A DNA stretch of 64,000 nucleotides. Source: Lithospermum erythrorhizon. Its lineage: Eukaryota; Streptophyta; Magnoliopsida; Boraginales; Boraginaceae. The notes below the pieces were generated by a model. The model did no database searches, was not told the origin of the DNA, and saw only the letters and a program-made list of their open reading frames with translations. Location of the stretch: positions 24,452 to 88,451 of the forward strand of contig JADFUC010001522.1 in the NCBI GenBank assembly GCA_019722365.1, given 5' to 3'. The number at the start of each line of letters is the position of its first letter. Within the stretch, counting starts at the first letter, position 1. A program made the position numbers and the translations under genes. Positions 34,060 to 47,029 of this stretch are shown one piece after another.

Positions 34060-37000
34060 AAGCATATAAATATACGCCATATATTAATTGTCACCAGAAT
34101 CAAGGCTAAATATCCAATTTAACGCGACATTTGTAATCATATATCCACGAACGACATTTCAGAATGTGATTTGAAGAATATATATACTCATCCATACCAA
34201 ATTGAGATACGTTTCATAGGTAGATACAAATACATTTTTTATTAATTTGATATCCTTTCGACTCAAACATACTGACGACCGATCATCAATATAAGATCAT
34301 CAAATTATTTGCTTTTACGTTTATTAAATTAGTATGATTTAAAAATATAATTTTAAATTTTTTTGACAATAATATAAAAATTCATATTTCAGAGTGTAAT
34401 TAAAATACAATAATAATCATAATAATAATAATTTACACCAAATATATGATTATTTAATTAATACATATTATAATAATAATAGTAACAATAGTTCTACATA
34501 ATAAATAATAATAATAATAATAATTTACCCATTAATACGATTATAATAATAATAATAATAACAATAGGTCAAGATAAAACATATTATTATTTTAATAAGA
34601 AGCGAATTCCTATTACTCATGAGTTATCAAATTGGGTTATATTAAATTACGAATTAAAAGTTAATATTTTTGCTAACTTTTAGATTTTTTGCAGAAAACA
34701 TAATTTAAGAATTAATACCAGAAAGAAAGAAACGAAAGTTAAAAATACAATCCTTATTCGCATACTTTTATATACGCAATGGATGCTGAGCATTTAAGCT
34801 TCCTTGGTCTAGTAAGACGTAATTTTTGATACTTGTGTGAGAAGAATATGGAGGTTTTGGAACTTCTTTAATTGGTGGATATGTTTAAAATAATCTGCCT
34901 GATGTTTTAATCTTTTATGGAAGCTATCAGAGAAGTGGCATTGTCCTGATGAAGTGACATGGTGGGGGTGGATGATAGGAGCAAAGCCTAAAGATGACAG
35001 ATTTTTAATCAATTAATTAAAATTAAATTAATTAGCATATTTTAAAACGACCATAGAAAGTGATAATACGATAATTTTTATATTTTGCCTGTGCTTAACT
35101 ATTAAATTGCAGTTCTATCGTCAATTTTTTTTTTTTAAGCTTCAGCCACAAAAATTATTCCTCGAGGCTGCTTATTTAAATGTTAAATTTTAATTTAAAT
35201 GCTAAAATTCTAATTTAAAATGTTTAGTGCTTACTTTATTTATTACGACAAAGATGGCCATCATATGGTGGAAGACATTACCCATTCAAGAGGAAAACGA
35301 ATCTACAACCGTTTTGGTTAATTTTGCAAAAGCTAAGCATATAACCCTCACAATTTTTTTCATTATAAATAAGAAGTAAAGAAAATGTGAGATCAATAAA
35401 TTAAATATGACACTATGTTTGTTCCATACGTTTATTATCCACTTTCTTTGAGTAGATTACATCATTCTAGACAATTGGGGTGATGTATGACTTTGGGGGT
35501 TCAGATCTCATCTCATGAATGTGAAGAAAGCATATGATTTCAATTATTTTATTGTACATGATATCTTTAGCTTGCTTGTTTTATTGCCGTCTAATAGAAG
35601 GATATATACATGATGTTTTTAGCTTTATCTTACACACATAGTGTGCTCTCACATATCTCTTGAAGAATTTGAGAAGCTTAGCTTGCCCACTTACATTTGG
35701 ATGGTGAGAAGTTGCACACTAGATCAGGTGTCAAAATAAATATATACTACCAGGCGGGCCATTTTTCTTTCGGCTTTTCATTTTTCATTTTTGTTAACTA
35801 TCAAGTATTATTTTAAAGCTACTCCTAAAATTATTATCTTTTTCAAATTGCCTCTAAATATCATTTCTTTCAAATTATCCCCAAAAGTCAAATTTTTTTA
35901 TTAAAATTCATTTAATATTTTTAATAAAGAAATTTTAATTTCATACATTAGATATTTGAAATTTTTTTAAAAATAGATTAGTATATTTCAAATAAAAATA
36001 AACACTTCCTACTCCCCTTCCCCACAACACCACCCACCAATCCTCCCCAAATTTCATCGGCTCTCTGCATCCCTCCGCTGTAACTCATACAACTTCTATA
36101 GAGACTCCACCAGCCCCTCCGCCGGAGCAACTTAGAAAATGCTAAATGAAGGGAAATAAACAATGCAACAGAGAAACCAAATACAAATATAAAATCAAGA
36201 ACAAATGACTTAGTCAAATGTGATACTAAAAAGTAGAAAAGGGTAAAAGCAGTTAAGCAATACGAGGCGGAGACGGCGAAGTGTAAAAGGCGATGTGTAA
36301 CGTGAAGCGCGGAGAAACCGAATACGGTTTTACCCTTTACATGCACTGTACACCTGCTAAAACGGGTTTAAAAATCACATTTCTTTAGAAATTCAATAAA
36401 GTTGCAATATTTTACAAATAATTTTCTTAAAAAATCCAATAAAGTTGCACCGCATAAACACCTTCAAACTTTATACGTACTTCGACCAAAGAACAAACCT
36501 TTCTCAGCCCACCACCGAGCCACTATCGCATATGAAAATTTGTTGGGCCAATATGAAATGTGTTTCGACTCCAAAGCAAGAATCCTGAACCTTCTTGAGC
36601 CTTCATAATGTATCTATTATGCTTCGAGATAAAGTAATTTTCATAAACCAACTATTCAAATTCGCCTCAAATTTAATCTGCTACATTTAAAATCCAAGTA
36701 ATTGGCTGATCAACCAATCAAGAAGACGAAAAACCTATAAATACCCACCGAAAATTCATCTTCGAATACAACAAAAGCTCATGCGAGAATTTAAGATACA
36801 TCGCCTAAAGTATTTCTTCATTTAAACCTCTCATGTTGTTGCTTATTCAGAAAAACATCAAATCTTCAACCTATGCCTCTAAACAGTGCCTAAATCAGAA
36901 TCGAAGTGGAAGAACACAAAATCTTCAACTTCAAACCAAAAATGTACGCCCTAATTGTAGCATGCGTCAATCATACACAAATCCAGCAATTTTAGGATCA

Positions 37001-38280
37001 AGACCCAAACCGACGAGAATTTAATCATTCATCTCATAAATCAAAATAAACTACATCCCAATAATCAACACTTATTTTTTTTTATCAATTTACTTAATCT
37101 CTAACTCGTGAATAATAATTTTTTTTTCTATTTTTTTTGAATTTCGAATGTTTTTCGGGGCCTAGTATACTACCCTTCCAATCCAATGCTTCTCACACTT
37201 AGTTTCTCAGGAGTTAACCATAAGAAACAACACCTCGTCTTCAAAGCTCATGGAAATCCTAAAGATAATTTCCTCAAAGTACGGACAACCATGAATTAAT
37301 TCAAAAGATAAGGATGTGGTTAAACAATGAAAAAGGTTAATCATCAAGGCTCAACGAGGCTAACTGGGCGGATACAACTTTGGGTTGGCTTTTGAATTGG
37401 TTATATCCTAATGCCTTCATCATTCTCTTATGTAACATAATCAAAAATAAGATGTTCTAATGATAATCAGAATCAAGTATTAGTGTTACCGCAGAAAGAA
37501 TTCAAGTATTTTAAGGTACAAACACTCACCATGTATAGTAATCCACCATGGACGGACTTAGCATTATAGGAGGGTATTCATGAATTTCCTACATTAAAAG
37601 TTAAGTAGCTAGTTTTGCAAAGATTTTGACTACTTTAGAAGTGTCTAAAACTCTGTCACAAATACTCTTTTTAGCTTTTGTTCAATTTATATTCTCTCCA
37701 AATGAATGATATTTAATTTTATATTTAAATTATAAATGAATAATTTATTTAAAATCCGCGAGTCCGTCCCCGTGATCCACTAAACATGAAATTATTATCC
37801 CTAACTTCACGAATGCCTCTGCTGTTCCAAGTCAGCCTAAGTGCTAATTGTGAGGGTGTTTCTCTGAAGTTTCTCTAAGTGATTAACTAGAGAGCACTTG
37901 AACTCAAGCCTCTAAGTCAATAATTTATAACCTATTTTGTTATTATAGACATTTCTTATAAACAAATATAAAGACACAAAGTTAAGCTAATATAAAATAA
38001 ATTCAAAATATTTTATAAATCATAATTTCCAATATCATTGAAATATGTAACCCAACAAACATAAGTCAAATGTATATCACGTATCTTCAAGCAAACACAC
38101 AACGAGGCATTACAAAATTTGAAAGACAAATACTGTGGGCTCGCATCAACGAAGCTCCTCATTCTCCATCTGGGACGTTCTTGAGATATCTATTATTACA
38201 GCCACACCATCCCGAGTAATTTACTATCCGAAATGTTCACAATCCATGTTTCGAGGATACCGGAAGAAAAAGTTGGGCGC
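34060..38280. other. Long AT-rich intergenic region without supported genes
   Basis: Only unconvincing frames were seen, for example a 122-codon minus-strand frame at 35978-36346 that is hydrophobic and has no recognisable family. No domain, tRNA or complete transposon was identified. The DNA at 36.4-38.2 kb is less AT-biased and may be old repeat sequence. Confidence 0.4.
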
Positions 38281-38289
38281 ATACACTCT

Positions 38290-38627
38290 AATATGACTTC
38301 AATGTGTATCTAATATCAAAATTCAAGTATTGCGACTTACAACTAAAGAAAGACTAGACTGTCGTATTCTAAAGATATCCCGAATAAAAAACAAACATAG
38401 AACTTACATGTTATACACCGCTTCCGTATTAATCGGATATAATCATTCAAAACCAAAGCTTATAACTCGAATGAATAAAGAACCAAATTATTGTTTTAAA
38501 TGAAAATATACTTACAATAACCGAATGATTCTCGGCTCAACATCTTTCTACTACAATACTTTGTTTTTGGTACCACGTATATGTATTCATAACACTACAA
38601 TAAACAAATACATAATGAAATAATAAA

Positions 38628-38686
<59 letters not shown>

Positions 38687-38965
38687 TACATATAATCAAA
38701 TGAATAATTCTATTAATTTTTTTGCACCATATCACTTCCTGGAGAAAGCGGATGTACCTCGTAGCGATCCATATAGTATAACACCCAATGATCACTACAT
38801 TTATTTGAAAACGACATTACTTAGTAGTCAAAGTCATTATAAGAAAGGAAAATTAACTACTAGTTAATTTAAAAATAAATTATAAGCGTACTAACCCCTA
38901 TATTATATGGTGCATTACGATTTATTTATCACATGTTGTAGTATATCTACCGGGACATGAGTATG
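38290..38965 (-). pseudogene. Ulp1-like transposon protease relic, second copy (C-terminal part)
   Basis: Reading on the minus strand, 38960 to 38540 aligns step by step with plus-strand 1-450. Shared pieces include GGTAGATATA.TACAA, GGGTTAGTAC, TCATTGGGTGTT, ATATGGAT.CGCTACGAGGTA, TGATATGGTGC / TGATTTGGTGC, an AG acceptor followed by TGTTATGA, and ACCAAAAACAAAGTA / ACCAGAAACAAGTA. The two copies have decayed separately; this one has gained a (TA)n run in an intron-like gap. It probably continues into the islands at 41.05-42.82 kb, with an LTR inserted between them. Confidence 0.5.
38641..38683. repeat. (TA)n microsatellite, about 21 units
   Basis: Pure TA run preceded by a short CATA tetranucleotide run (38629-38640). 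It sits where the left-edge copy has an ordinary intron-like sequence. Confidence 0.97.
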
Positions 38966-39017
38966 TGCAGCCTAAGGAGAGATATAATAGAACCCACTCG
39001 CACTGTCAGCTTATGTT

Positions 39018-40913
39018 TGTAATAACCTGCCCGTATAAGCATTATTATAATATTAGTTGGGGTGGCTAAGTTTATGGGTTCCTAGCCGTTATTAGACCGA
39101 GACGAAACCAAACCGAAACCAAACGGTATATAATTCAATCTAGAAATACCCACCCTGGCCTCCACTCAACCATTTCATCATTATCCAAAATTTCTTCTTC
39201 CTCCTTTTCTGTGGCCGAACCAAAACCCCAACCTCCCTTTGATTTTTTTTTCAATTTTCTTAGGAATCTTGCCGCAATCACCCATAATCTGTTTCTCATC
39301 TCTTAATCACCAAGTGTATGATTTTATCTTCAACTCTCGACATTTCGAGCTATACAATTAATATAAGTTTGACTTAGTTGGGACTTTTTGGTTTTTAATT
39401 TTAAAAGTTTAAAGGTATGTATCTTCAAAGTTTGAATTACGTGTCTTTGGTGAAATGATTATAATCGATTTTAGGGGTCGAAATGCTATTGATCAAGTTA
39501 ATGACTTTAGGTTGACTTTCTAATTTCTTAAATTATATTATGATGTTTTCGGGGTCAATGTGTTGTTTAAAATGTTAAAGGTTGAGGGAGCCAATTTATC
39601 AATGGGAAATGTGATTCGAATTTTGTCGCTTTATTAGTCGGTTTAACTTTAGTAAATTTTTCACTTGTTATAATTGGGTAACTAAAATATTAAGTTGATA
39701 GATAACTAAATAGAGTTATTAATATGGTAAAGTAAGTAGTAATTATATCTCTCTCGTGTGTTTTGATTAATGGCTGAAATGGAAGAGACACGCCGACTAA
39801 CAGCGTAGTTTCATCATACAAAAGTAGCATTTATCTCACTCAGCTGACAACTACTTGATCATGATATGTGTATGCGTATGATTTGTAGCACTTATGTTGA
39901 ATATGAATTGTCAATAAGTCATTGGTCGTGTTTGTGGTTTTAGTCGATAAAGTTTTCAGGCGACGTCACATATTAGGGACAGTCAGAGCATAGCCGACGA
40001 TGTATGTCGAGTTGTATTATCCGGTAATACCTTATACTTCGGGTATAAAGGGGTGTATTTGCTTCGCATTTCTCGTTACGACTGGTGATAGCTTGCGTCG
40101 AATGACATAAGTTTCAATGCAAAGGAGGTTGATTATACGCCAGCATTGGTTGCGTAAATCCCACAGTCAGTTGAGTGGCTGCGAGTATTATAGTTGGCGA
40201 CTGTTTGATTAGCTTGTCGAGTTGTGATGTCGCCCTTATCACCGACAGCAGAGGATTGCTACAGCATTATTACGCCCTTCTTGAAATGTAATGATGTTAA
40301 TATGGATTGCCGTTATTTGGAATGTTTATGACATCGACGACCCTTATGAACATAATGAAATGATAATAAATTCCTAATGACCTCAGATAAGATCTTAAGT
40401 TGAACAATATTATGTACTACTTATCTATTGTATGCTTATATCAACTACATCAGTACACCATGCGTGATTGTAGGTTAATTTCATTCTTATATATATTCAC
40501 TAAGCTTCAAACTTACACCCTATTCAAGCAGGGCTGCAATTACTGCTAGGCTGACAGTGGTGTTGTTCCGTCTCTTCGGGCTTGTTCGGTGATTGTGCTT
40601 TAGAGCTAGTGAGCGGCGCCAGGGCGCTTGATCCTCACGCCTCATTATTATTTTGCTTGGATTGGGGTTTGGTTGTCTATATAGTTGTTATTTTGGGATT
40701 TCTGGCCGTTGTACGCCGATATTTTGTACTGGGAGATATGTTGTACGTTGTTGCTATCTGCAAGTTGTGATTACTACCATAGATTTTTTTCTTCAAAACA
40801 CTTGGCCCATCAGATATCGCTTTTATCGAGTTGTTTCAAGACAGTTTTAAATTTCGAGTCATCCATCGCATCGGTGACTGTATCCACATTTGGATCATTC
40901 TAACATCAGGGCA
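39018..40913 (+). mobile_element. Solo LTR or LTR fragment of the palindrome-bearing gypsy-like family
   Basis: Starts TGTAATAACCTGCCCG and ends near ...ATCAGGGCA. It has the same plan as the LTRs at 10.8 and 14.5 kb: a start TGTAATAACC, a U3 with long T-rich/GTTGACTT-like runs, a CTTATACTTCGGGTATAAAG palindrome at 40030-40049, and a 3' part with GGCTGACAGTGG and ATTTTGTACTGGGA. Shorter (1.9 kb) and with only one palindrome, so partly deleted. No matching target duplication was seen. It interrupts the minus-strand Ulp1-type relic. Confidence 0.6.
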
Positions 40914-41049
40914 CGACCATGGTCTATAGTATTTCATCACAAATACATATCACACAAGTACCTTGAATAGAAAATTTATTATCAACTATATATTGTAAAA
41001 TGATCTATGAAACATTTAGAATATATTATCATTACCTTTACAAATTATG

Positions 41050-42820
41050 GGTAGCACTTAACCAATCACGCGCGACCACCTCTTTCACATTGTCAATGGG
41101 CTAACGATCAATGAAAGTTTCACCCCGTAGCAACTCGCATTTGAACTGGTGAATCACCTTCTCTATCACTGAATATGAAACTTACAAAAATCAAAGTATT
41201 GTATGACGATCGATAACAATTTCGTCGAGGCCGGGGCTTCCTCCCCTCGAATAACTGTGAGCGACTCGACCGAGTGAAACTTTCTCCTTACTTTGTAAGC
41301 CGAGCTTCCTTATTGAATCTTGAGGCTTGAAAATCGGTTTCACTATTTAGTATGAATGACAACTAATGATATATCAAATCATCACAACTAACTATAATTT
41401 ATTTTTGTGGTACCTTCCTTATAAGTGAAACTAATCTGACAATTACGCAACAAATGTACCCAATACATCACCCATAAAAAGAGTGATCTCTCTGCCTCAT
41501 CAATGTGACATAGTAAAGATGTACCTTCGCCGGGACAATCTTTAAAAACAAACTCTCACTTGGTCGCCTTTCAATACAGAATTTTCCGCTCTCTTTACCA
41601 AATACTAATCTCGACCCAACTCATCATTTCACAATCCACCTAACACGCTATAAAGACTGGCCATCCTAAAGAAAAACCTTTATAAACATGACTTAATGAT
41701 TGAAAGAAATTACTAGTACCCCAAAATGATAGTTATTACAACTCATAGTCACAATACTCATGTTTATTAGCACACAACACCGCGATCTTCCATCATACCT
41801 TCAAGCTTCCTTCTACAACATTAGTCGCCTAAATTGGCGTTCATTTCAATTTTGTCTATTCCGCATTGGTTTTAAGAATGAAATAAAATTATCTAAGTTG
41901 TTAAAAATATGTATACAAATATATTGAATATAAAAAGTAGCTAATTTGTTCCCCGACCGAGCATAACTCAAAGCACCTTGGCAAACGCCTTATTTTTAAA
42001 GACTTTGTGAATTTGATTCACTAATTGCTAAAATATAATAATTAGTACACAATACTATATGAGTATAATTTTTAAGTTTTATGCAAATCTAATTACCTTA
42101 AATCTGTCTCCTCCAACTTCTTACAAATCTTCCCAGCTTTTTTCACAACCTTAAGCTTCGTTATATTTCTCAGAGATTTCAAAATAGGATTACCTTCACT
42201 ATCGTAGCATTCTTTGGATACTTTGCACAAAAATCTGCCGCTCACCTTTTTTCATAGTCATATCCATATGACTCTCATCAACCTCAAAACAAAGCTGCAT
42301 GAAAACATAATTTAATTAACGTATATCACATAAATATATCCATATGTATGCATGCATATGTTTAAATGTAATCCATACAATCCAAGAATTAATAACCTCA
42401 AGCCCTATTTTGCTTCACAAGACCATCTATAATGATGCCAATTGTTATCTCACAAAGGGATCACCAACGAAAGCAAAAGAAACTATTCACCAAATGTGGA
42501 CTCATTGGGCCAATCGTTGACCATCAATATTGAAATCGACCTACAAGTAATAAATACACTTAAAATAGTTAGTGTCGACAAGAATCTAACGTGATAAACA
42601 AATGACATCAGATAGAATAATTTTAGAACAACATAGTACCTAAATTTGATCCCATTACTTCTAGCAACAACAACTTTTTTCATCAAACAATTCATCTCTT
42701 TACCTCCACCTATTCGCCTGCTGGAGATAGTATTGCCGGAACCGTATAACATCAACATCATCATCGCCAGCGTACATAGCAGCCTTCAATATTAGAAATG
42801 CCGCCTCCCATAATCCTACA
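41050..42820 (-). pseudogene. Multi-exon coding-like relic, probably the upstream part of the Ulp1-type transposon gene
   Basis: Minus-strand islands with splice-like edges: 42704-42815 reads LWEAAFLILKAAMYAGDDD then VDVIRFRQYYLQQANRW; 42097-42294 reads LCFEVDESHMDMTMKKGERQ and, one frame over, CKVSKECYDSEGNPILKSLR plus NITKLKVVKKAGKICKKLEE; 42027 downward reads QLVNQIHKVFKNKAFAKVL; 41062-41178 reads IEKVIHQFKCELLRGETFID and KEVVARDWLSATHNL. A T-homopolymer indel near 42235 explains the frame change in the second island. I do not recognise the family from these pieces. The link to the protease relic at 38.3-39.0 kb rests on strand and order only. Confidence 0.45.
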
Positions 42821-43330
42821 AACAAAAATCACAATTTAAACAAATAAAACACAAATATAATATAAAAAAATATGAATTACTTCGACATAAATAAACTCGA
42901 AATATACAAAAAACACCTGCATTTATTTGCTTCCTCGTTTCCTTTTACTACTGTACTTCGAACAACGCTATATTATTTTTTCGCCTCATGTCCAAATACC
43001 CTCAAGTATGACCGCCTCTGCATAAAAGACCAGATTGATATGTCTCGATGATCTAATTCCTCTAAACGGGTCATCTTCAACATCAACCATAACACTCGTT
43101 ACCATGGAAGCTAGTAATAACGAGTCATCTTTGAACCAACCCTATTCAAGTCTACTTACAAAACCCAATTCATCAACTTGCTTTTCATATTTATTCTTAC
43201 CCACATACAACCGAACATCGGAACTGAAACCCGACATAATCCAATTCCATTTACAGTTATTAGAATTCCTAATACATCAACTTATTAGTCCAACGATGTT
43301 AATATCAGAATGACTAAGCTACTTAAAACT
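42820..43330. other. Unassigned DNA next to the relic
   Basis: Contains a 92-codon plus-strand frame (43035-43313) without recognisable product. May belong to the 5' part of the minus-strand relic. Confidence 0.3.
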
Positions 43331-43339
43331 TCAACGACA

Positions 43340-43600
43340 ATTATGATTTTATGTATAATTACTTAGATTATAAGATTTACTTATTATTTCTTTCTAAATG
43401 AATAGATACGGTTGCTATATTATTACGCTCCAAATAATATCTCACTTCGAACGTATTAAATAGATTAAATAATTTGTACATGGTTTTAACATTCAATTTT
43501 CTTCATTTTTCTTCATGGTACTAAGCATAATAAAGTATAATAATAAAAAATATTTTTTAAATTGAAATGATTATAAAAAAAAATGAAGGATGTGATTTTG
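43340..43600 (+). repeat. Direct repeat R, left copy, just outside the left LTR of the minus-strand gypsy element
   Basis: AATTATGATTTTATGTATAA ... TTACGCTCCAAATAATAT ... ATTAAATAATTTGTA ... ACATTCAATTT recurs in the same order and orientation at 53800-53960, immediately beyond the other LTR. It is not part of the LTR as both copies are on the outer side. Confidence 0.55.
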
Positions 43601-43734
43601 ATATTTAATGTACCATGTATTCGCTTATTCATATGAATTTAAAATTTTAACACATTTTATTTGTTAGTCGAACAATATTGTCAGAATGTAAGCAACCTAA
43701 AAGAAATATTAATTATAGTTATTGTATCATGAGG

Positions 43735-45357
43735 AAAGATTTTATTATTTATATGCTCATTGAAATAATAAAAATCCCTTAGAAAAATCTTTCGTGGTAC
43801 AAGGAAATTTATCAAATGGATCGGGTTCAACTATCGGGCCTAGCTACCTCCTACGATGTCAAGTCTACAATATGGGATTGAGCTCGATATGGACTCAAGA
43901 TGGCTAAGCTTCAGTCTTCGAAGTCGGAGCATGGCCTGATGCGCCCTGACAAGGATTTGGTCTCGATCGCCGGATATGGTCCGAATCGAAAGCATTTCAT
44001 GTTCTTGATCCCGTGTGTGGTCACAGGACTCGATCTTTTGTCTCGACTTTGACCCTTCGATGGCCGACGCGGACCCGAATCCTCCGCTTAGCCGGATACG
44101 CGGGCCGGGCCGACGCTTGACCCTTCTGGATATATGCCGCGATGACTTTGATGCTACATTTGATATCCGTCTCCCCGGACGCCTGCCAGCCTTATCTCAG
44201 GTGCGGCCGACTAATTCGTGAGCTTTGGCAAGATAGTATCGAACTTGTTGAACCGTGTCGCCAGGTCAAGTTCCCTTCAACGCATGCTTCGCCAGCTCGA
44301 TCCTGGGCCCGGAATTGATGGTTGTGGGGCTTGCAAGAGTTTATCTCATCTAGCTTCATTTGAGTCTTCAGCGGCGTACCAGCCTTCTTATCGCCTGACG
44401 GGTCCTCCTTCATCACGTTAGGCGCCTATTTGGTATCGGACGGGTTTAGGAAGCTCTCGATCATCTCCTTGATTTAATATGGTAAGTGGCTTCAAAGAAC
44501 AGTGTTTCCTCGCACTGTCGGGATGGACATCACAACTTCGTCGGATTTCGGGATCGGGCCTCCTCGAGCATGGCCGGACGCCTCACGGGTCTTCTTGTGT
44601 TCCGCGCGCTTTTCCTCAATCTTTGCTTGGGTACTTCAAAAGGCTTCACCGCGCTTCTTCCTTTTGGAATCTTCATGTAAAGATATTTCGTGCTCAAAGG
44701 TCTCTACCGATCTTCTTCTTCGCAGCCTTTCTCAGTTTTTCCACCTGCCTCAGATTTCAGGGCTTTTCTCCACCACTTCCACTTATGCATTTAAAAATAT
44801 GTATTTTTCAGCCGGCCAGCTTCCGATTGGTCGATTCATTTCGGTGCCAATCACGATCCCAAATTTATCGATCTTCATAAGATAACTGGATCGGTCAATA
44901 TTTTATTAATATATTAAAATAATATTAAATAATATTATTTTGAGATGTGTGCCGCCTCTGCAAAATGCCATCATTTTGCTTTCTTTTCACGGGTAAACAT
45001 TACCCTAATCTCTTTATTTTATCTGGCCGCCATTTTCGAGTCAGTTTTGCCTAAAAAATCCAATTTTTATTTCTGCTTCCTCCAATTATTATTTCCTAAC
45101 TCGTGAATTTAGAAACCCTTATTTGATGTTACATCATCACGAGGTATAAAACAGTTTAATTTATTAATAAACCATAACTTTACCCTAATAATAAATTTGC
45201 GTGGCTAAAATATCGGTAACTCTTAATTCACACGGTTCCGCCATCGGCGCTCTATTTAAAGTTCTAATCAACACATGTCATTTTGTGATTGGTCAGATTA
45301 ATTAAATTAATAAATTCATATAAAATTTAATTTTATTAATTAATTTCACTATCTACA
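43735..45357 (-). repeat. LTR of the Tat-like element (left copy, 3' LTR of the minus-strand element)
   Basis: Shares with 52016-53675 the order: AAGATTTTATTATT..TATGC, ATTTATCAA..GGATCGGG, a GC-rich middle (GCGGACCCGAATCC...CTCCGC), GATAACTGGA..GGT.GATATTT, ATGCCATCATTTTGCTTTCT and AAACCCTTATTT. On the minus strand it runs from TGTAGATAGTGAAATT at 45357 to 43735. The GC-rich U3-like half contrasts strongly with the AT-rich flanks. Confidence 0.8.
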
Positions 45358-46790
45358 AACGCACTTCGACCATGATCTATGTGGTAGTGTCGTTTGTTCA
45401 CCGACATTGGTTGTATTTCAAGTATATATATCCGTGTAAATATTCACTTCGTGGATGAATTTTGTACATGCCGAGATTAATTTGTCTCACAATCTCGAAC
45501 CTCAGAATGCGATTGGATCTTTTCGAAAGTACTGCTGATATAGCGATTTATTATGACACGATTTTATGTCAGTATCACCATCTTACTTGGTGGCACAATT
45601 TTATTTTAATATTAGATATTAATTGTCATCTTGACGCTGTCCCGACATGTGACACGCCGATTCGATCTGGGATCATTAATTTCCATCCCCTGTGGTATTG
45701 AAAATTAATTCTTATTACGAATTTAAGCCATAATAAAATATATAGTATTCAATTTTCACCGTTTTACACTAAAACAAATGAAAATGATCCATACTGGCCT
45801 TCGAGTTCTTTAGTGTACCAGTTGACTCTTGAGCTTGAATTTTGATATTAAATTGGATAAAAGGGCCAAAATTATCCTTGTGATCTTCAAAATGACAAGT
45901 AATTGATGATCCACCATCTTATTTGTCTTATTGAACACCTTTGGTCATCGAGCCCACTTCCTTTGCATAGGAGACTCGAGCACCACCAAGTAAAAAACAA
46001 GGTGATCATGACAATTATTATAATCATTCGTCGTTGAGGTGGCTCAAGCCAAATTTATGAATAACTTGACATGTGAAGACATGCACGTCATGTCATGTTT
46101 TGTGCTCCATTTTTTTTCTCCTTTTCAGCAAGTTCGAACCATTATGGTTCTATTTTTTTTTGCATTTCAACCACCTAATGTTCAAGTAACTTTTTCGCTT
46201 TTTTTCTTCTTATGAGTTGATGTTTACTAACTGGGAATTCTTTTCTGCATTTCTCGTATACTTTGTTCGTAGTTCCTACGATCACTACTACTTAGCTTTC
46301 TCCGCAATCTTCGGCTTTTTAAGAAAAAGTTTCCTTTTCTCAATTCTCCATGAACTTTGGGATGGGTGATGATCCTAATACATCTTGCGGTAATATATTA
46401 ATCAAATTAGAGTTTAAATAGTACAAAACTGTGAATTTTCATAATATTTGCAATGCGTAAAGAATCCTTAATTCGGTATTAATTTTCCTCGAATTTATCG
46501 CTGATCGCTCATCTGAATGACTTGGAATTTGATAGATGTTCACGTAGGTGTCACACCTCCGTGAATCAAGTTTCTTTAATTTGAATTATTTGTTTCTCTA
46601 TTTGACTGCTTTTGTACGGCCCTCTTTCGCATGACTTGTATTCTTTGGGCATGTATCTCCCTCTCTCGATCATCACCTTTAAGTAGAATCACATATGGTC
46701 TTCAAGGTTCAAGATACGTGACGCTGTTTTAACCCCGCGGTCAAGTGTAATCTCGACTAGATATCTAAATTACGTTTTTTCGCTTGGCCT
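45358..46790 (-). other. Interior of the Tat-like element near its 3' LTR; nothing coding recognised
   Basis: AT-rich, between the left LTR and the tandem repeats. No retroelement domain seen on either strand. Confidence 0.4.
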
Positions 46791-47029
46791 CCCTTTCGCT
46801 TGTGTTCTTTTTTGCTTTGGTGCTTGTTCAGCCGCCACTGCAAGGACTTGGCTCACGTCGAGTTGGTAGACTCGACTTCGCCCTCTTCAGGTGGTGATAG
46901 CATCCTGATCTCGCTGTTTCTCACCCCTTTCGTATCGCCTCCTGCCCCCTGCTGTGATTTATTCACCCTTGGCAAAGAATTTGTCGATCCGCTTGGCTTC
47001 CGCCTTGTAACAGGTTTTCGAGGCTGGGA

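Noticed and set aside
35978..36346. 122-codon hydrophobic minus-strand frame, possibly a membrane protein
   Set aside because: Hydrophobicity follows from purine-rich complementary DNA; no homology recognised, no promoter or neighbour support.
38595..38795. Minus-strand frame with an Ile-Tyr repeat
   Set aside because: Translation of the (TA)n microsatellite.
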